Positions 45,551-54,314 of a DNA stretch of 64,000 nt are shown here, in pieces (the stretch's first letter is position 1; each line of letters opens with the position of its first letter). Location of the stretch: the NCBI GenBank assembly GCA_027451905.1, contig DAIDHV010000001.1:38667-102666 (forward strand). Direction: 5' to 3'. The position numbers and the translations under genes are program-made. This DNA comes from Armatimonadota bacterium (GTDB taxonomy: Bacteria; Armatimonadota; Fimbriimonadia; Fimbriimonadales; Fimbriimonadaceae). Below the pieces are notes generated by a model. It did not search any database. It had not been told where the DNA came from and saw only the letters and a list, made by a program, of their open reading frames with translations.

Positions 45551-45562
45551 GTTTTAAGGTTA
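45548..45562 (-). promoter_or_regulatory. leaderless-type -10 element (TAACCT) for the AKR-ACT-lysC-folP operon
   Basis: On the reverse strand TAACCT occupies 45557-45562, followed by 6 nt and the start codon at 45550-45548. Confidence 0.5.
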
Positions 45563-45697
45563 CCAGTCAGGCTCAATTTGGCTCCATTTGCAACATTTGG
45601 ACCTAGCCCAACAACTAACAGTCATGATTCCAATTCCGCGAGCCGAATCAGACTGTTTCTCATTGAGGAACCCATCATGCATTCATGAGCAAGGTTT

Positions 45698-45730
45698 AAG
45701 GGATTCTGTTCAGCACCAAACCAATCCCTT
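45698..45730. repeat. 8-bp inverted repeat after the fucosidase gene
   Basis: AAGGGATT (45698-45705) and AATCCCTT (45723-45730), 17-nt loop, 17 bp past the fucosidase stop. It could help end transcription; no T-run. Confidence 0.35.
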
Positions 45731-45746
45731 GATGAATTTCCTTGCG

Positions 45747-47270
45747 TTACTTCTTTGTGAATGTGATTTTAAATGTCACCGCGTATTTACACGGGTATTT
45801 CTTTACTGGCTGAATTGTTAAGCCGTTGGCATCTTGAACCCATTTCAGCTTTGCTCGGCTACCGAGCAGAGATATTCTGTCGACTTTTTCACCCTTGATT
45901 CCCGCAGGTAACGAATGGATGACAGTTGCACCTAAAGGAACCGCCATCACAATAGCGTACAGCTTGCCGTTCTTCGTAGTAAACCGAATATCCTGAGGTG
46001 TAAAGGGAGGAGTTTTTCGATCAATATGATCACCTCCAAGGCTCTTGGTGGGACCTTCGCCAAAAATTCTCCAAGGACGCGTGCCGTAAATTGCTTCCCC
46101 ATTAATCTTCAGCCACTTGCCAATTTCGAGAAGCAACTCGACTTGCTCTTTCGGGATTGTTCCATCTGATTTAGGACCAACATTCAACAAAAGATTTCCA
46201 TTCTTGCTGACAATATCGATTAACTCGTTGATCAGGAACTGAGCAGACTTATAGTGCATATCCTTGACGTAGCCCCAGGAGTTGTATGCGACTGAATCAT
46301 CTGATTGCCAAGCAAGCTTGCGAATCCCAATTTCTTTACCGCGCTCGATATCCAGAACGGCAGCCTGTTTAGGAAAGGCTGTGTACTTGTAATTGATCAC
46401 AACTCCTTTGCCCCATTGCGCTCCATGATTGTAGTAATAGGAAGCGAACGTCTTTAAATAGGGAACGAACCTCGGGCGCATAATCCATTCATCAAAGTAA
46501 AAGAGTTGGGGATGATACCGGTCCACAAGTTCGGTGCATCTAAGAAGCCAGTCATTGAGAAACACCGTGCTTTCAGGATGGTTCGGGAAATCGTATCCAC
46601 CTTCCTGTGCTGGACCGTAGAAATCTTGATATTTCGGATCATTTACATCGGAATGAATGAGCCGTCCATTGTAAAAATAGAACCAATGTTCGGCCCGATG
46701 AGAGGAGAGCCCGAAAACCATCCCCTGACTTCGAATCGCCTTAGCTAATTCACCAATAACATCCCGTTTTGGCCCCATGTCATAAGCGTTCCATTTGGAA
46801 AGACTTGTCTTGTACATTGCAAATCCATCATGATGCTCAGCAACGGGAACAACATACTTAGCCCCAGCCTTTTTGAAGAGCTTGGCCCAAGCTACAGGGT
46901 CAAAGTGCTCGCCCTTGAACAATGGGATGAAGTCTTTGTATCCAAATTTATCTTGCGGACCAAAGTGTTTGATGTGATATTCATACACTTTAGTACCTTT
47001 GCGATACATATTATAGGGGTACCACTCGCCATAAGATTCGCCACCATAGGCAGGGACTGAATAGACTCCCCAATGAATGAAAATCCCAAACTTGGCATCT
47101 TTAAACCATTCCGGGATTGTGTACTTCTTGAGTGACGTCCAGCTCGGGTCAAAGGGGACTTTCACCATTTGACCATTTGCAGGAACGGCAAGGCTCACGC
47201 TAAGAACCATCGCTGCCGCGGGAAGCAGATTGACAAACTGAGATATTTGATGGTTTTTTTTCTGTTTCAT
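45747..47270 (-). CDS. secreted GH29 alpha-L-fucosidase
   Basis: A 507-residue exported hydrolase. Signal peptide with KQKK n-region and Ala-rich core. The GH29 barrel shows FGIFIHWGVYSVPAYGGESY, VVPVAEHHDGFAMY, and FYFDEW with the likely nucleophile Asp. A C-terminal beta-sandwich follows. The start lies inside the last 71 bp of the serine dehydratase gene; a later Met at 47210 would leave a poor signal peptide, so the overlap is probably real. Releases fucose from host or algal glycans, as inferred from family. Confidence 0.9.
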   Translation of the reverse strand: MKQKKNHQISQFVNLLPAAAMVLSVSLAVPANGQMVKVPFDPSWTSLKKYTIPEWFKDAKFGIFIHWGVYSVPAYGGESYGEWYPYNMYRKGTKVYEYHIKHFGPQDKFGYKDFIPLFKGEHFDPVAWAKLFKKAGAKYVVPVAEHHDGFAMYKTSLSKWNAYDMGPKRDVIGELAKAIRSQGMVFGLSSHRAEHWFYFYNGRLIHSDVNDPKYQDFYGPAQEGGYDFPNHPESTVFLNDWLLRCTELVDRYHPQLFYFDEWIMRPRFVPYLKTFASYYYNHGAQWGKGVVINYKYTAFPKQAAVLDIERGKEIGIRKLAWQSDDSVAYNSWGYVKDMHYKSAQFLINELIDIVSKNGNLLLNVGPKSDGTIPKEQVELLLEIGKWLKINGEAIYGTRPWRIFGEGPTKSLGGDHIDRKTPPFTPQDIRFTTKNGKLYAIVMAVPLGATVIHSLPAGIKGEKVDRISLLGSRAKLKWVQDANGLTIQPVKKYPCKYAVTFKITFTKK

Positions 47271-48873
47271 AGAGATGTTGAAATTGAGGTGAGCCGGTGA
47301 CGACTCTAAGACGCTGGCTAAGGTTCTTTTCGATTTCTCGCGACGCCGGAGTTATTGCAAGTCCTCCGAGTCCGGTACACCTCAACTCGCGTGGCATAAG
47401 ATCTCCTACTTGTCGCATCGCCTCGATCACTTGATCAAGAGGGATCAAGTGGAGATAATCAGCAAGGGCCATATTCGCGCAGGCTAGTGCGTTCGTTGCT
47501 GCCATTACGTTTTTCCCGAGGCAAGGAGCCTCCACGCGGTTGGCAACCGTATCGCAAGTCATACCAAAAGAATTTTGAAGTGCTTGCGAAGCCGCGCTTA
47601 ACTGCTGTTCTAAGCTTCCACCTGCCAAGAAAACGAGGGCTGCAGCAGCCATTGAGGATGCGGACCCACACTCCGCCATGCAACCCGCAACTTCGGCAGC
47701 AAACGACGATCTCGCTGCCACAAAAACGCCGATTAGGCCGGCAACGAGCATCGCTTTGACCCTTTGGTCGCGATCAATGTTCATGACGTCGCTCGCTCCG
47801 AATAATGCGCCGGGCAAAACACCGCAAGAACCAGCAGTTGGAGCCGCCACAATAACTCCCATTGAGCTCTTCGCTTCCATTGTCGCGGTGACGTAAAGAA
47901 TGATCCGATTCATCAAGTCGCCTGGCATTAATTGGCCAGATTGAGCCATCTCGGCAAATTTACTTGATTGCACGGGGAGGATGCGGTTTCCAAACGGGAC
48001 GCCTTTGAGACCATTCTGAATTGTAGACTCAAATGTTTCAACTAGCTGTCCCATCTTGACAAAGACTTCATTGCATGAAATTCCCCCTCGAACTGCTTCG
48101 TACTTGGCTGCCAGTTCCCAAAGCTCTAAGGCGGTTTCCTGTTGCAAACGATACTCCAGCATTTCGTTGCACGTCAAAAATGGAACCTTAAGATCCTTCC
48201 TACCTAAAACTGGCAAAACAGGTTCAAGGACTCTTACTGCAGATACATGTGGCATACCTCGTACATGATCTAAAAATGCCTCTGCTGGCTTAACCCGGCT
48301 TTTTATTTGGGCGATTGAACAGCTCTCATTGGTTATAATCCGGAAGTCTTCAACCCAAGGAGCATCTGCAAAGTTTGCATCGACGCTCTCATTGCTCCCC
48401 TTCATAAAGATGAGAGTCTCGAAGTAATCACCAGCAATCTGAAGCGGGATCCCATCGACATTTACGACCTCAATCATTCCACCTCCTGTCGAAATAGCAG
48501 TCAGTTGATGAACTGCTTCCGAATTGCGCAAGGTCAATCGATAGGTATTCGGGTGGTCTGCCCCATACCTGACATACCGAATATCAACCCTGACTCCCGA
48601 TTTTTCGATCTCAAATTTGTAGTTTGGGAGGCGGGCATCATCTGTATTCCAGCCAAGAAGTCCGCCAAACAAGCCGAGATCAGAGCCCTGACTTTCGTGG
48701 GTAGTCACGAGAGATCCGTTCGGGTCGTATTCTACGATGACTTCTTCAAGTCTGCTGTTCATCAAATCCCGTCCTAAGCGGCCAATTCGTAATGCCGCCG
48801 CGCTATGGGAACTTGACGGTCCCCGCATGACAGGGCCAAGAACGTCGTTAAAAATGCTGGGTGGTTGCTTCAT
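47200..48873 (-). CDS. sdaA: L-serine dehydratase (iron-sulfur, fused beta-alpha)
   Basis: Deaminates serine to pyruvate. 557 residues: an N-terminal beta-type domain (residues ~1-175) with GPVMRGPSSSHSAAA, and a C-terminal alpha-type domain with TAGSCGVLPG, GCMAECGSASSMAAAA and EAPCLGKN, containing the Cys ligands of the [4Fe-4S] cluster. GGAGAAGT lies before the ATG. The final ~30 residues fall within the fucosidase overlap and may be dispensable. Confidence 0.9.
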   Translation of the reverse strand: MKQPPSIFNDVLGPVMRGPSSSHSAAALRIGRLGRDLMNSRLEEVIVEYDPNGSLVTTHESQGSDLGLFGGLLGWNTDDARLPNYKFEIEKSGVRVDIRYVRYGADHPNTYRLTLRNSEAVHQLTAISTGGGMIEVVNVDGIPLQIAGDYFETLIFMKGSNESVDANFADAPWVEDFRIITNESCSIAQIKSRVKPAEAFLDHVRGMPHVSAVRVLEPVLPVLGRKDLKVPFLTCNEMLEYRLQQETALELWELAAKYEAVRGGISCNEVFVKMGQLVETFESTIQNGLKGVPFGNRILPVQSSKFAEMAQSGQLMPGDLMNRIILYVTATMEAKSSMGVIVAAPTAGSCGVLPGALFGASDVMNIDRDQRVKAMLVAGLIGVFVAARSSFAAEVAGCMAECGSASSMAAAALVFLAGGSLEQQLSAASQALQNSFGMTCDTVANRVEAPCLGKNVMAATNALACANMALADYLHLIPLDQVIEAMRQVGDLMPRELRCTGLGGLAITPASREIEKNLSQRLRVVTGSPQFQHLYETEKKPSNISVCQSASRGSDGS

Positions 48874-48904
48874 ACTTCTCCATTGAAGGCCCGTAGTTCA
48901 CAGC

Positions 48905-50554
48905 TTAATTCTTTTCTTGCCCCACTACAATCGGCACATAACCGATCTCCATTCCCTTCGGTGGCCGCACGATTAAGCCTGGGTCGATAGTCACAAGCTT
49001 GCCCGTCGTTGGAGGAGGCATGTAACTGCGATTGATTGGCCAACTTGACTGGATTTGTTCAATAAGGGATTGAAGTGCGGCCTTTTTCCGTTCACTCCAA
49101 TGGTATTGCTGGAATGCAGGTTGGTCAATGAATCGATACCATCGATAAGTGACGGTTGAGCCATCGGCGAGAACGGTCGTATATCGTTTGCTAACCGGTC
49201 CCGGATGTGCCCATGCTCCACGGTTAGGCGAAGTATAAGGAACTCCGGGTCTGGCCAACGGGAATTGTTTCTTTCGGAGCGCACTGGGCACTTCAGATGC
49301 GGGGACCACGATGCATTTGTTGCCAACTTGCTTGAAATATTGAGGAAACTGGCCCTTACTCAGAATCCCATTCTGGGTCCATTTCAAGCCCCAAATGTTT
49401 CCATCATAAACTCGAGTATTGAAGTACTTGGTGACACCTTGAATGGACTTGCCGTTTTGGTCATACTGAACCTTGTACGTCGAAAGCTTCGGTCTCCATC
49501 CATGGTTCTGATCAAAAACGCCAGAAGAGGAATTGCCCCCATCGCGCCATTTTTTCATTGCATTAAAAAGTGCCCCTTTTGAGTAATAGGTAACATCTTG
49601 AATAATGCGTGTCTCCCCGTTGGCATCCACTGGAAATTGCAATTCGGGAATCTTCGCGTAGATGGCTCCATTGGAACCGCGCATGGTAAAGGCAGGAACC
49701 GTGTTGACCTCCATCGCAAATCCGCCACCAATATCACCTGGCCGTGCATCCAATCCTCTTCCATAAAGGTAGGGATCGTTAAAAATCTTGCCAAACTTAC
49801 TCCAAGTCTCTGGGATATAAAAGGCAATTGGCCCCTTGAAGTTGGTCGTGTTGAGAAAGCATGTCCAACTCTCATCACCGGTTGGATATGTTGAAAAAGA
49901 TTTCTTCGTCAGCGGAAGTGCCATCCATGCATACCCAAGGAATTTTCCATCAGGATGACCGGCAAAGGTGAATCCATCGGGTGGTACCAATATCCGATTG
50001 CTGAGTTGAGCAAGCCCAAGCCGGTTATCAGGAAGTGCTTTGGGACCATAGAAAAATGACCATCCCGGAGAGCCAACCTCATAGTCGTATGCCTCTGGAG
50101 TGCCATTCATGCTGAATTTTGGTGATCCATAACGAAACTGATTGCCAGCCCAGTATCCCGCACTCCCTTCTATCGTCTGAAAAACAGTGTCCCACGTTGG
50201 TCCCCGTTCTTTCCACTGACGGGCAAGCGTTCCTGGAGGGTCAAGAGGAACGTCCTTGTCATCCGAGTTATCGGGAGTGATCCAAGTCCCCGCGAGTCCC
50301 ACTTGAAAATTGGCAAGCGGCTGATGAACCAAGGGCCAAATTGCTGTATAAAAGCTGATCCCCATCGAGAAGTTTTTCCGCGCCGGCGTAGCGACGGTTT
50401 CGCAGCCGATATAGCCATGAAGACCGCTTGCAAGGAAAGTTATTTTCCTGTCCTTGATCCGATTTGGATTACTTTGCCTCCCATGACTAAGAGCAGGCGA
50501 ACCGCCGGCAAGGGCGAAAATGAGAAATCCACACTGAATAATCGACCACTTCAT
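48905..50554 (-). CDS. large secreted protein of unknown function
   Basis: A 549-residue protein with a signal peptide (GFLIFALAGGSPALS). The mature part has many aromatic and Gly residues, few Cys, and motifs such as GFTFAGHPDGKFLGYAWMALPL, VNTVPAFTMRGSNGAIYAKIPELQFPV and DGSTVTYRWYRF. It looks like a beta-rich extracellular protein. I do not recognise a family. It stands upstream of sdaA with 31 bp between. An AAGAG precedes the ATG. Confidence 0.7.
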   Translation of the reverse strand: MKWSIIQCGFLIFALAGGSPALSHGRQSNPNRIKDRKITFLASGLHGYIGCETVATPARKNFSMGISFYTAIWPLVHQPLANFQVGLAGTWITPDNSDDKDVPLDPPGTLARQWKERGPTWDTVFQTIEGSAGYWAGNQFRYGSPKFSMNGTPEAYDYEVGSPGWSFFYGPKALPDNRLGLAQLSNRILVPPDGFTFAGHPDGKFLGYAWMALPLTKKSFSTYPTGDESWTCFLNTTNFKGPIAFYIPETWSKFGKIFNDPYLYGRGLDARPGDIGGGFAMEVNTVPAFTMRGSNGAIYAKIPELQFPVDANGETRIIQDVTYYSKGALFNAMKKWRDGGNSSSGVFDQNHGWRPKLSTYKVQYDQNGKSIQGVTKYFNTRVYDGNIWGLKWTQNGILSKGQFPQYFKQVGNKCIVVPASEVPSALRKKQFPLARPGVPYTSPNRGAWAHPGPVSKRYTTVLADGSTVTYRWYRFIDQPAFQQYHWSERKKAALQSLIEQIQSSWPINRSYMPPPTTGKLVTIDPGLIVRPPKGMEIGYVPIVVGQEKN

Positions 50555-51014
50555 CTCTTTTCAAAAGCACGACCCTTAATTGACAAATAGGTACCAAGGA
50601 GCTGACTTGCCCAGATTCTACCTTTCGCAAACTTGAGCAGTATTAATGCTATTTTTTGTCAAAAGCTTGCTAATTGCATTAAGGTAGATCCGTAAGTCAC
50701 TTTGTGCTAACTTCAAAAGTGCATCATGAAACAGGATTCTGATTGCAACAGTTTGTTTCAACTTTACAGCTAGGGCCCTGAACCGATCAATTCGAGACGT
50801 TACAACTAAGATAACAAACTCTTAATATCCATAATAGAAGAGATTCGCGAACTTATCTCTTCTTAACAAGGTGGCCACTACGTGATTCACACCATCTGGA
50901 GAAACCAACCAATAGTCACCGCAAACTTACGATCTGAGGCTGAGGGGTGCATTCAGACTTCAATTCTATTAAGCATTGGGCAGGCAGAAGCCGTTCCCCG
51001 ATAAACTGTGATCC
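50555..51014. other. 460-bp gap between the 549-aa gene and uppP
   Basis: No gene seen. It contains a 9-bp inverted repeat, AGAAGAGAT (50836-50844) with ATCTCTTCT (50855-50863), and a TTGACA on the reverse strand (50657-50662) that may belong to the promoter of the 549-aa protein gene. The right end holds the uppP -10. Confidence 0.5.
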
Positions 51015-51017
51015 ATG
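51002..51017 (+). promoter_or_regulatory. leaderless-type -10 element (TAAACT) for uppP
   Basis: TAAACT at 51002-51007, 7 nt, then ATG at 51015. A TTGGGC at 50976 is a possible but distant -35. Confidence 0.55.
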
Positions 51018-51977
51018 CCCGTTCCCGTGACCGTCAATCACGTCTCCATTATTCATTCGATCCTCCTAGGCATTGTTCAGGGTGCCACCGAATTTCTCCC
51101 CGTGTCCAGCACTGCCCACATGAGGGTTCTGCCCGCCCTTTTGCACTGGAGCGATCCCGGCACTGCTTTTTCGGCAGTCGTTCAACTTGGGCCGATTTTT
51201 GCAATTATTTACTATTTTCGTACAACAATCGGAGCCTATTTTGCGGGAATGGGAAGAAGCATTCAGCAAAAAAAGCTGTTTCCAGAAGGCGATAAAGAAG
51301 CGATGCTTGGCTGGTTTGTTGCCTTTGGAACCGTTCCCCTTGTCATCGCCGGATTAGCCTTGGAGCACAAAGTAGACCACCAGTACCGAAATCTGTACCT
51401 TGTGGGAGGTGCGCTCATTTTGCTAGGTTTGATCCTGGCAGTGGCGGAAAAAATCGGCAAGCGAAACCGACCTATGACAGATCTTAAGCTGGGCGAATCG
51501 ATCATCATTGGGATTTCCCAGGCTTTTGCCCTGGTGCCAGGAGCCAGCCGCTCTGGATGCACGATTACTTCCGGGATGTTCTTGGGGCTGACCCGAGAAG
51601 ATGCCGCCGATTTTAGTTTTCTCCTTTCGATTCCCGCCATCACCCTAGCGGGGCTTTATAAATTGGCTAAAGTTGCCAAAGCCCCCGGAGTTGGTCATGA
51701 GCTTCCTTCTTATCTCATTGGCAGCGCGGTTGCGGGGATTTTGGCTTACATTGTCATCAAACTCTTTCTGGATTTCCTCAAGGATGAGTCACACACAACA
51801 TGGCCCTTTATTTGGTACCGAGTTGCATTGGGTATTGCTTTAATTTGCTTAGCTCACTTTCATGTGATTCATGCCAGCGATATCCCGGTTCAGGGTGGAA
51901 CTACGAAAGCCCAATCGGTTCAGGTTCGAGCCGCGCCATCAATTGATGCGGTCTTTCAGCCCGAAAAGCTTGCCTAG
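51015..51977 (+). CDS. uppP: undecaprenyl-diphosphatase
   Basis: Membrane phosphatase that recycles the undecaprenyl carrier for cell-wall and polysaccharide synthesis (BacA family). 320 residues, about eight helices; the two active-site motifs QGATEFLPVSSTAH and PGASRSGCTIT are intact. The C-terminal ~40 residues are hydrophilic and longer than usual. Confidence 0.95.
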   Translation: MPVPVTVNHVSIIHSILLGIVQGATEFLPVSSTAHMRVLPALLHWSDPGTAFSAVVQLGPIFAIIYYFRTTIGAYFAGMGRSIQQKKLFPEGDKEAMLGWFVAFGTVPLVIAGLALEHKVDHQYRNLYLVGGALILLGLILAVAEKIGKRNRPMTDLKLGESIIIGISQAFALVPGASRSGCTITSGMFLGLTREDAADFSFLLSIPAITLAGLYKLAKVAKAPGVGHELPSYLIGSAVAGILAYIVIKLFLDFLKDESHTTWPFIWYRVALGIALICLAHFHVIHASDIPVQGGTTKAQSVQVRAAPSIDAVFQPEKLA

Positions 51978-52050
51978 CCAATAAGAAAGGACCCTAAGCC
52001 AGCGCTGGCCTTGTTTCTGACCATTTCCATGTAGACTTGAACCAAAATTC

Positions 52051-53205
52051 ATGCCTACATTTAAGTCCGACCACGACTTTCTTACTGCAAATTCACGTTC
52101 GATAACCCTCCAAAATTCAGATGGCGGGGCTATCATTGTTGCTCCCGACTGGCAAGGCCGAGTCATGACATCAACTTGGGATGTTCGACGTGGCCCAAGC
52201 ATGGGATTTGTGAACCGAAACTGGATTCAATCTAACCGAAATTGGGATCATATGAATCCAATTGGTGGTGAAGACAGGATCTGGTTTGGACCTGAAGCGG
52301 GACAGTTCTCCTTTTTCTTCAAAAACGGTGATCCCTTTGATTTGGACCATTGGCAAACACCCTCGGTTATAGATACTGATCCCTACGAACTGACAAATTC
52401 CACGAAAACTCGGGCCACGTTTCTGAAGGAAAGCTCGCTGACAAACTATCAAGGCAACACCCTTGAATTCCGGCTAGACCGAAAAGTTTCCATTCTGCAA
52501 AGGCTCCATGCAGAGCAAATTCTTGGTGTGCCTCTGTCGCCAAGACTGAAAGCAATTGCCTACGAAGTCTGTAACACGATGACCAATATCGGAGGGCAGG
52601 CTTGGACCCAATCTCACGGCCAAATCTCGATTTGGTCAATCGGGATGTTTAATCGCTCGCAGAGTACTACCGTCATCATTCCCATGAAATCCGGCTCGAC
52701 ATATCAACGTGGGATTCACGTCAATGACGGGTACTTTGGCTCGATTCCCCGCTCTCGCCTTAAAATTCGGCCCAACGCCATCTATTTGAAAGCAGACGGA
52801 AAGTATAGGTGCAAATTGGGCCTAAGCCCTGCACGTGCAAAGGACCTTGTTGCGAGTTTTGATGCAAGCCAAATGGCTCTGACCCTAACTCGATTCTTGC
52901 GTCCGTGCGGAAACAAGCCCTATATCAATTCCATGTGGGAGACCCAAACCAACCCCTACGATGGTGATGTGATCAATAGTTACAATGATGGCCCTGCCTC
53001 CGCTAGCGCCAAGGCATTGGGTCCGTTTTATGAACTGGAGCATAGCTCTCCTGCTTTGGGGCTTGAACCCCAGGAATCGGCAGTGCACTGGGGCAGAACC
53101 GTTCATCTCCATGGAGATTTACTTTCCCTAGCTCAGGTTGCCGATGCCGTTCTTGGAGTGGACCTGTTTACAATCGCCCGAGCTTCTTTTTGGCAAAAGA
53201 GCTAG
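52051..53205 (+). CDS. DUF6786 family protein
   Basis: A 384-residue protein with the DUF6786 pattern: GGAIIVAPDWQGRVMTSTW, GFVNRNWI, NPIGGEDRIWFGPEAGQFSFFF, and WTQSHGQISIWSIGMF. The family is uncharacterised and beta-rich, distantly like aldose-1-epimerases, and is often beside sugar genes. No signal peptide. TAGACT lies 13 nt before the ATG. The epimerase gene follows 73 bp later. Confidence 0.82.
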   Translation: MPTFKSDHDFLTANSRSITLQNSDGGAIIVAPDWQGRVMTSTWDVRRGPSMGFVNRNWIQSNRNWDHMNPIGGEDRIWFGPEAGQFSFFFKNGDPFDLDHWQTPSVIDTDPYELTNSTKTRATFLKESSLTNYQGNTLEFRLDRKVSILQRLHAEQILGVPLSPRLKAIAYEVCNTMTNIGGQAWTQSHGQISIWSIGMFNRSQSTTVIIPMKSGSTYQRGIHVNDGYFGSIPRSRLKIRPNAIYLKADGKYRCKLGLSPARAKDLVASFDASQMALTLTRFLRPCGNKPYINSMWETQTNPYDGDVINSYNDGPASASAKALGPFYELEHSSPALGLEPQESAVHWGRTVHLHGDLLSLAQVADAVLGVDLFTIARASFWQKS

Positions 53206-53265
53206 CCCTAGTCATCACCATAATCCAGAACGTACCCCTGCCAACGAAAACAAAGAACACTCGGT

Positions 53266-53281
53266 TAATCTAAATGATATG
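53266..53281 (+). promoter_or_regulatory. leaderless-type -10 element (TAATCT) for the epimerase gene
   Basis: TAATCT at 53266-53271, 7 nt, then ATG at 53279. It fixes the start against a longer frame from 53138 that overlaps the preceding gene. Confidence 0.55.
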
Positions 53282-54265
53282 AAAGTTTTGTTTATTGGCG
53301 GTACCGGGATTATTAGTTCTGGTTGCCTCCAGCCGTGCCTTGATCGAGGGATTGAATTAACCCTTTTAAACCGCGGCCAGTCTTGGAGGACAGTTCCTGA
53401 GGGTATCAATGTGGTTCAGGCCGATATCCGCCAACCGGAATCTGTGGCAAAGGTGCTTGGCAGCCAACATTGGGATGCGGTGGTTGATTGGGTTGCTTTT
53501 ACGGTTGACCATATTCAATCTGACTTCGATTTGTTTAAGGATCATACCAATCAATTTGTCTTTATCAGCTCCGCCAGTGCCTACCAAAAACCTCCCACTT
53601 ACCTACCCATTACAGAATCGGGACCACTCATCAATCCCTACTGGCAGTACTCAAGAAACAAGATTGCTTGCGAAGAACTTCTAACCGATTTCTACAGGAA
53701 TCAGCAATTTCCTATAACAATTATTCGGCCATCACACACCTATGATCGCTCTTTGCTCCCTTTTGATCACGGATGGACGGTTGTAGACCGAATGCTAAAA
53801 GGAAAGCCGGTCATTGTTCACGGAGACGGCACCAGCCTGTGGACCTTAACTCATCACAAGGACTTTGCCAAGGGATTTGTGCCCTTGCTTGGCGACCCCA
53901 AAACGATTGGCCACGCTTTTACAATCACTTCTGATGAATGGCTGACATGGGATCAAATCTATGACATGGTTGCCGACGCGGCGGGAACAAAAGCGATCAA
54001 GGTCCATGTTGCGTCGGAAACCCTTGCTAAGTTTGATCCCCGCTGGGGAGACTCTTTGATTGGAGACAAGGCCAACAGTGTGATTTTTGATAACTCAAAA
54101 ATCAAAAGGTTTGTACCAGAGTTTAATTGCAGCATCCCTTTTTCTCAGGGTGCCAGAGAGATCATTAGCTGGTACGACGCAAACCCTCAGCGCAAACAAA
54201 TCTCCTTAGAAAGTGATGCCCTAGCAGAGAAAATCATAGCCGCTGTTTCCAAAATCGGCCCCTAA
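53279..54265 (+). CDS. NAD-dependent epimerase/dehydratase family protein
   Basis: A 328-residue extended SDR enzyme. VLFIGGTGIISSGCL is the Rossmann glycine motif; FISSASAYQKP and the YSRNK Tyr-x3-Lys form the active site. Its closest general type acts on nucleotide sugars or isoflavone-reductase-like substrates; the substrate is unknown. It is convergent with the reverse operon at 54315. Confidence 0.85.
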   Translation: MKVLFIGGTGIISSGCLQPCLDRGIELTLLNRGQSWRTVPEGINVVQADIRQPESVAKVLGSQHWDAVVDWVAFTVDHIQSDFDLFKDHTNQFVFISSASAYQKPPTYLPITESGPLINPYWQYSRNKIACEELLTDFYRNQQFPITIIRPSHTYDRSLLPFDHGWTVVDRMLKGKPVIVHGDGTSLWTLTHHKDFAKGFVPLLGDPKTIGHAFTITSDEWLTWDQIYDMVADAAGTKAIKVHVASETLAKFDPRWGDSLIGDKANSVIFDNSKIKRFVPEFNCSIPFSQGAREIISWYDANPQRKQISLESDALAEKIIAAVSKIGP

Positions 54266-54314
54266 AGCGGCTTTCTTGCTTCCTAATCGGTCGCCCAAAC
54301 CATTGAGCGATCGA

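Noticed and set aside
53138-53278. 47-residue N-terminal extension of the epimerase
   Set aside because: It lies in the end of the DUF6786 gene and precedes the Rossmann motif, which normally starts at residue 3-5.
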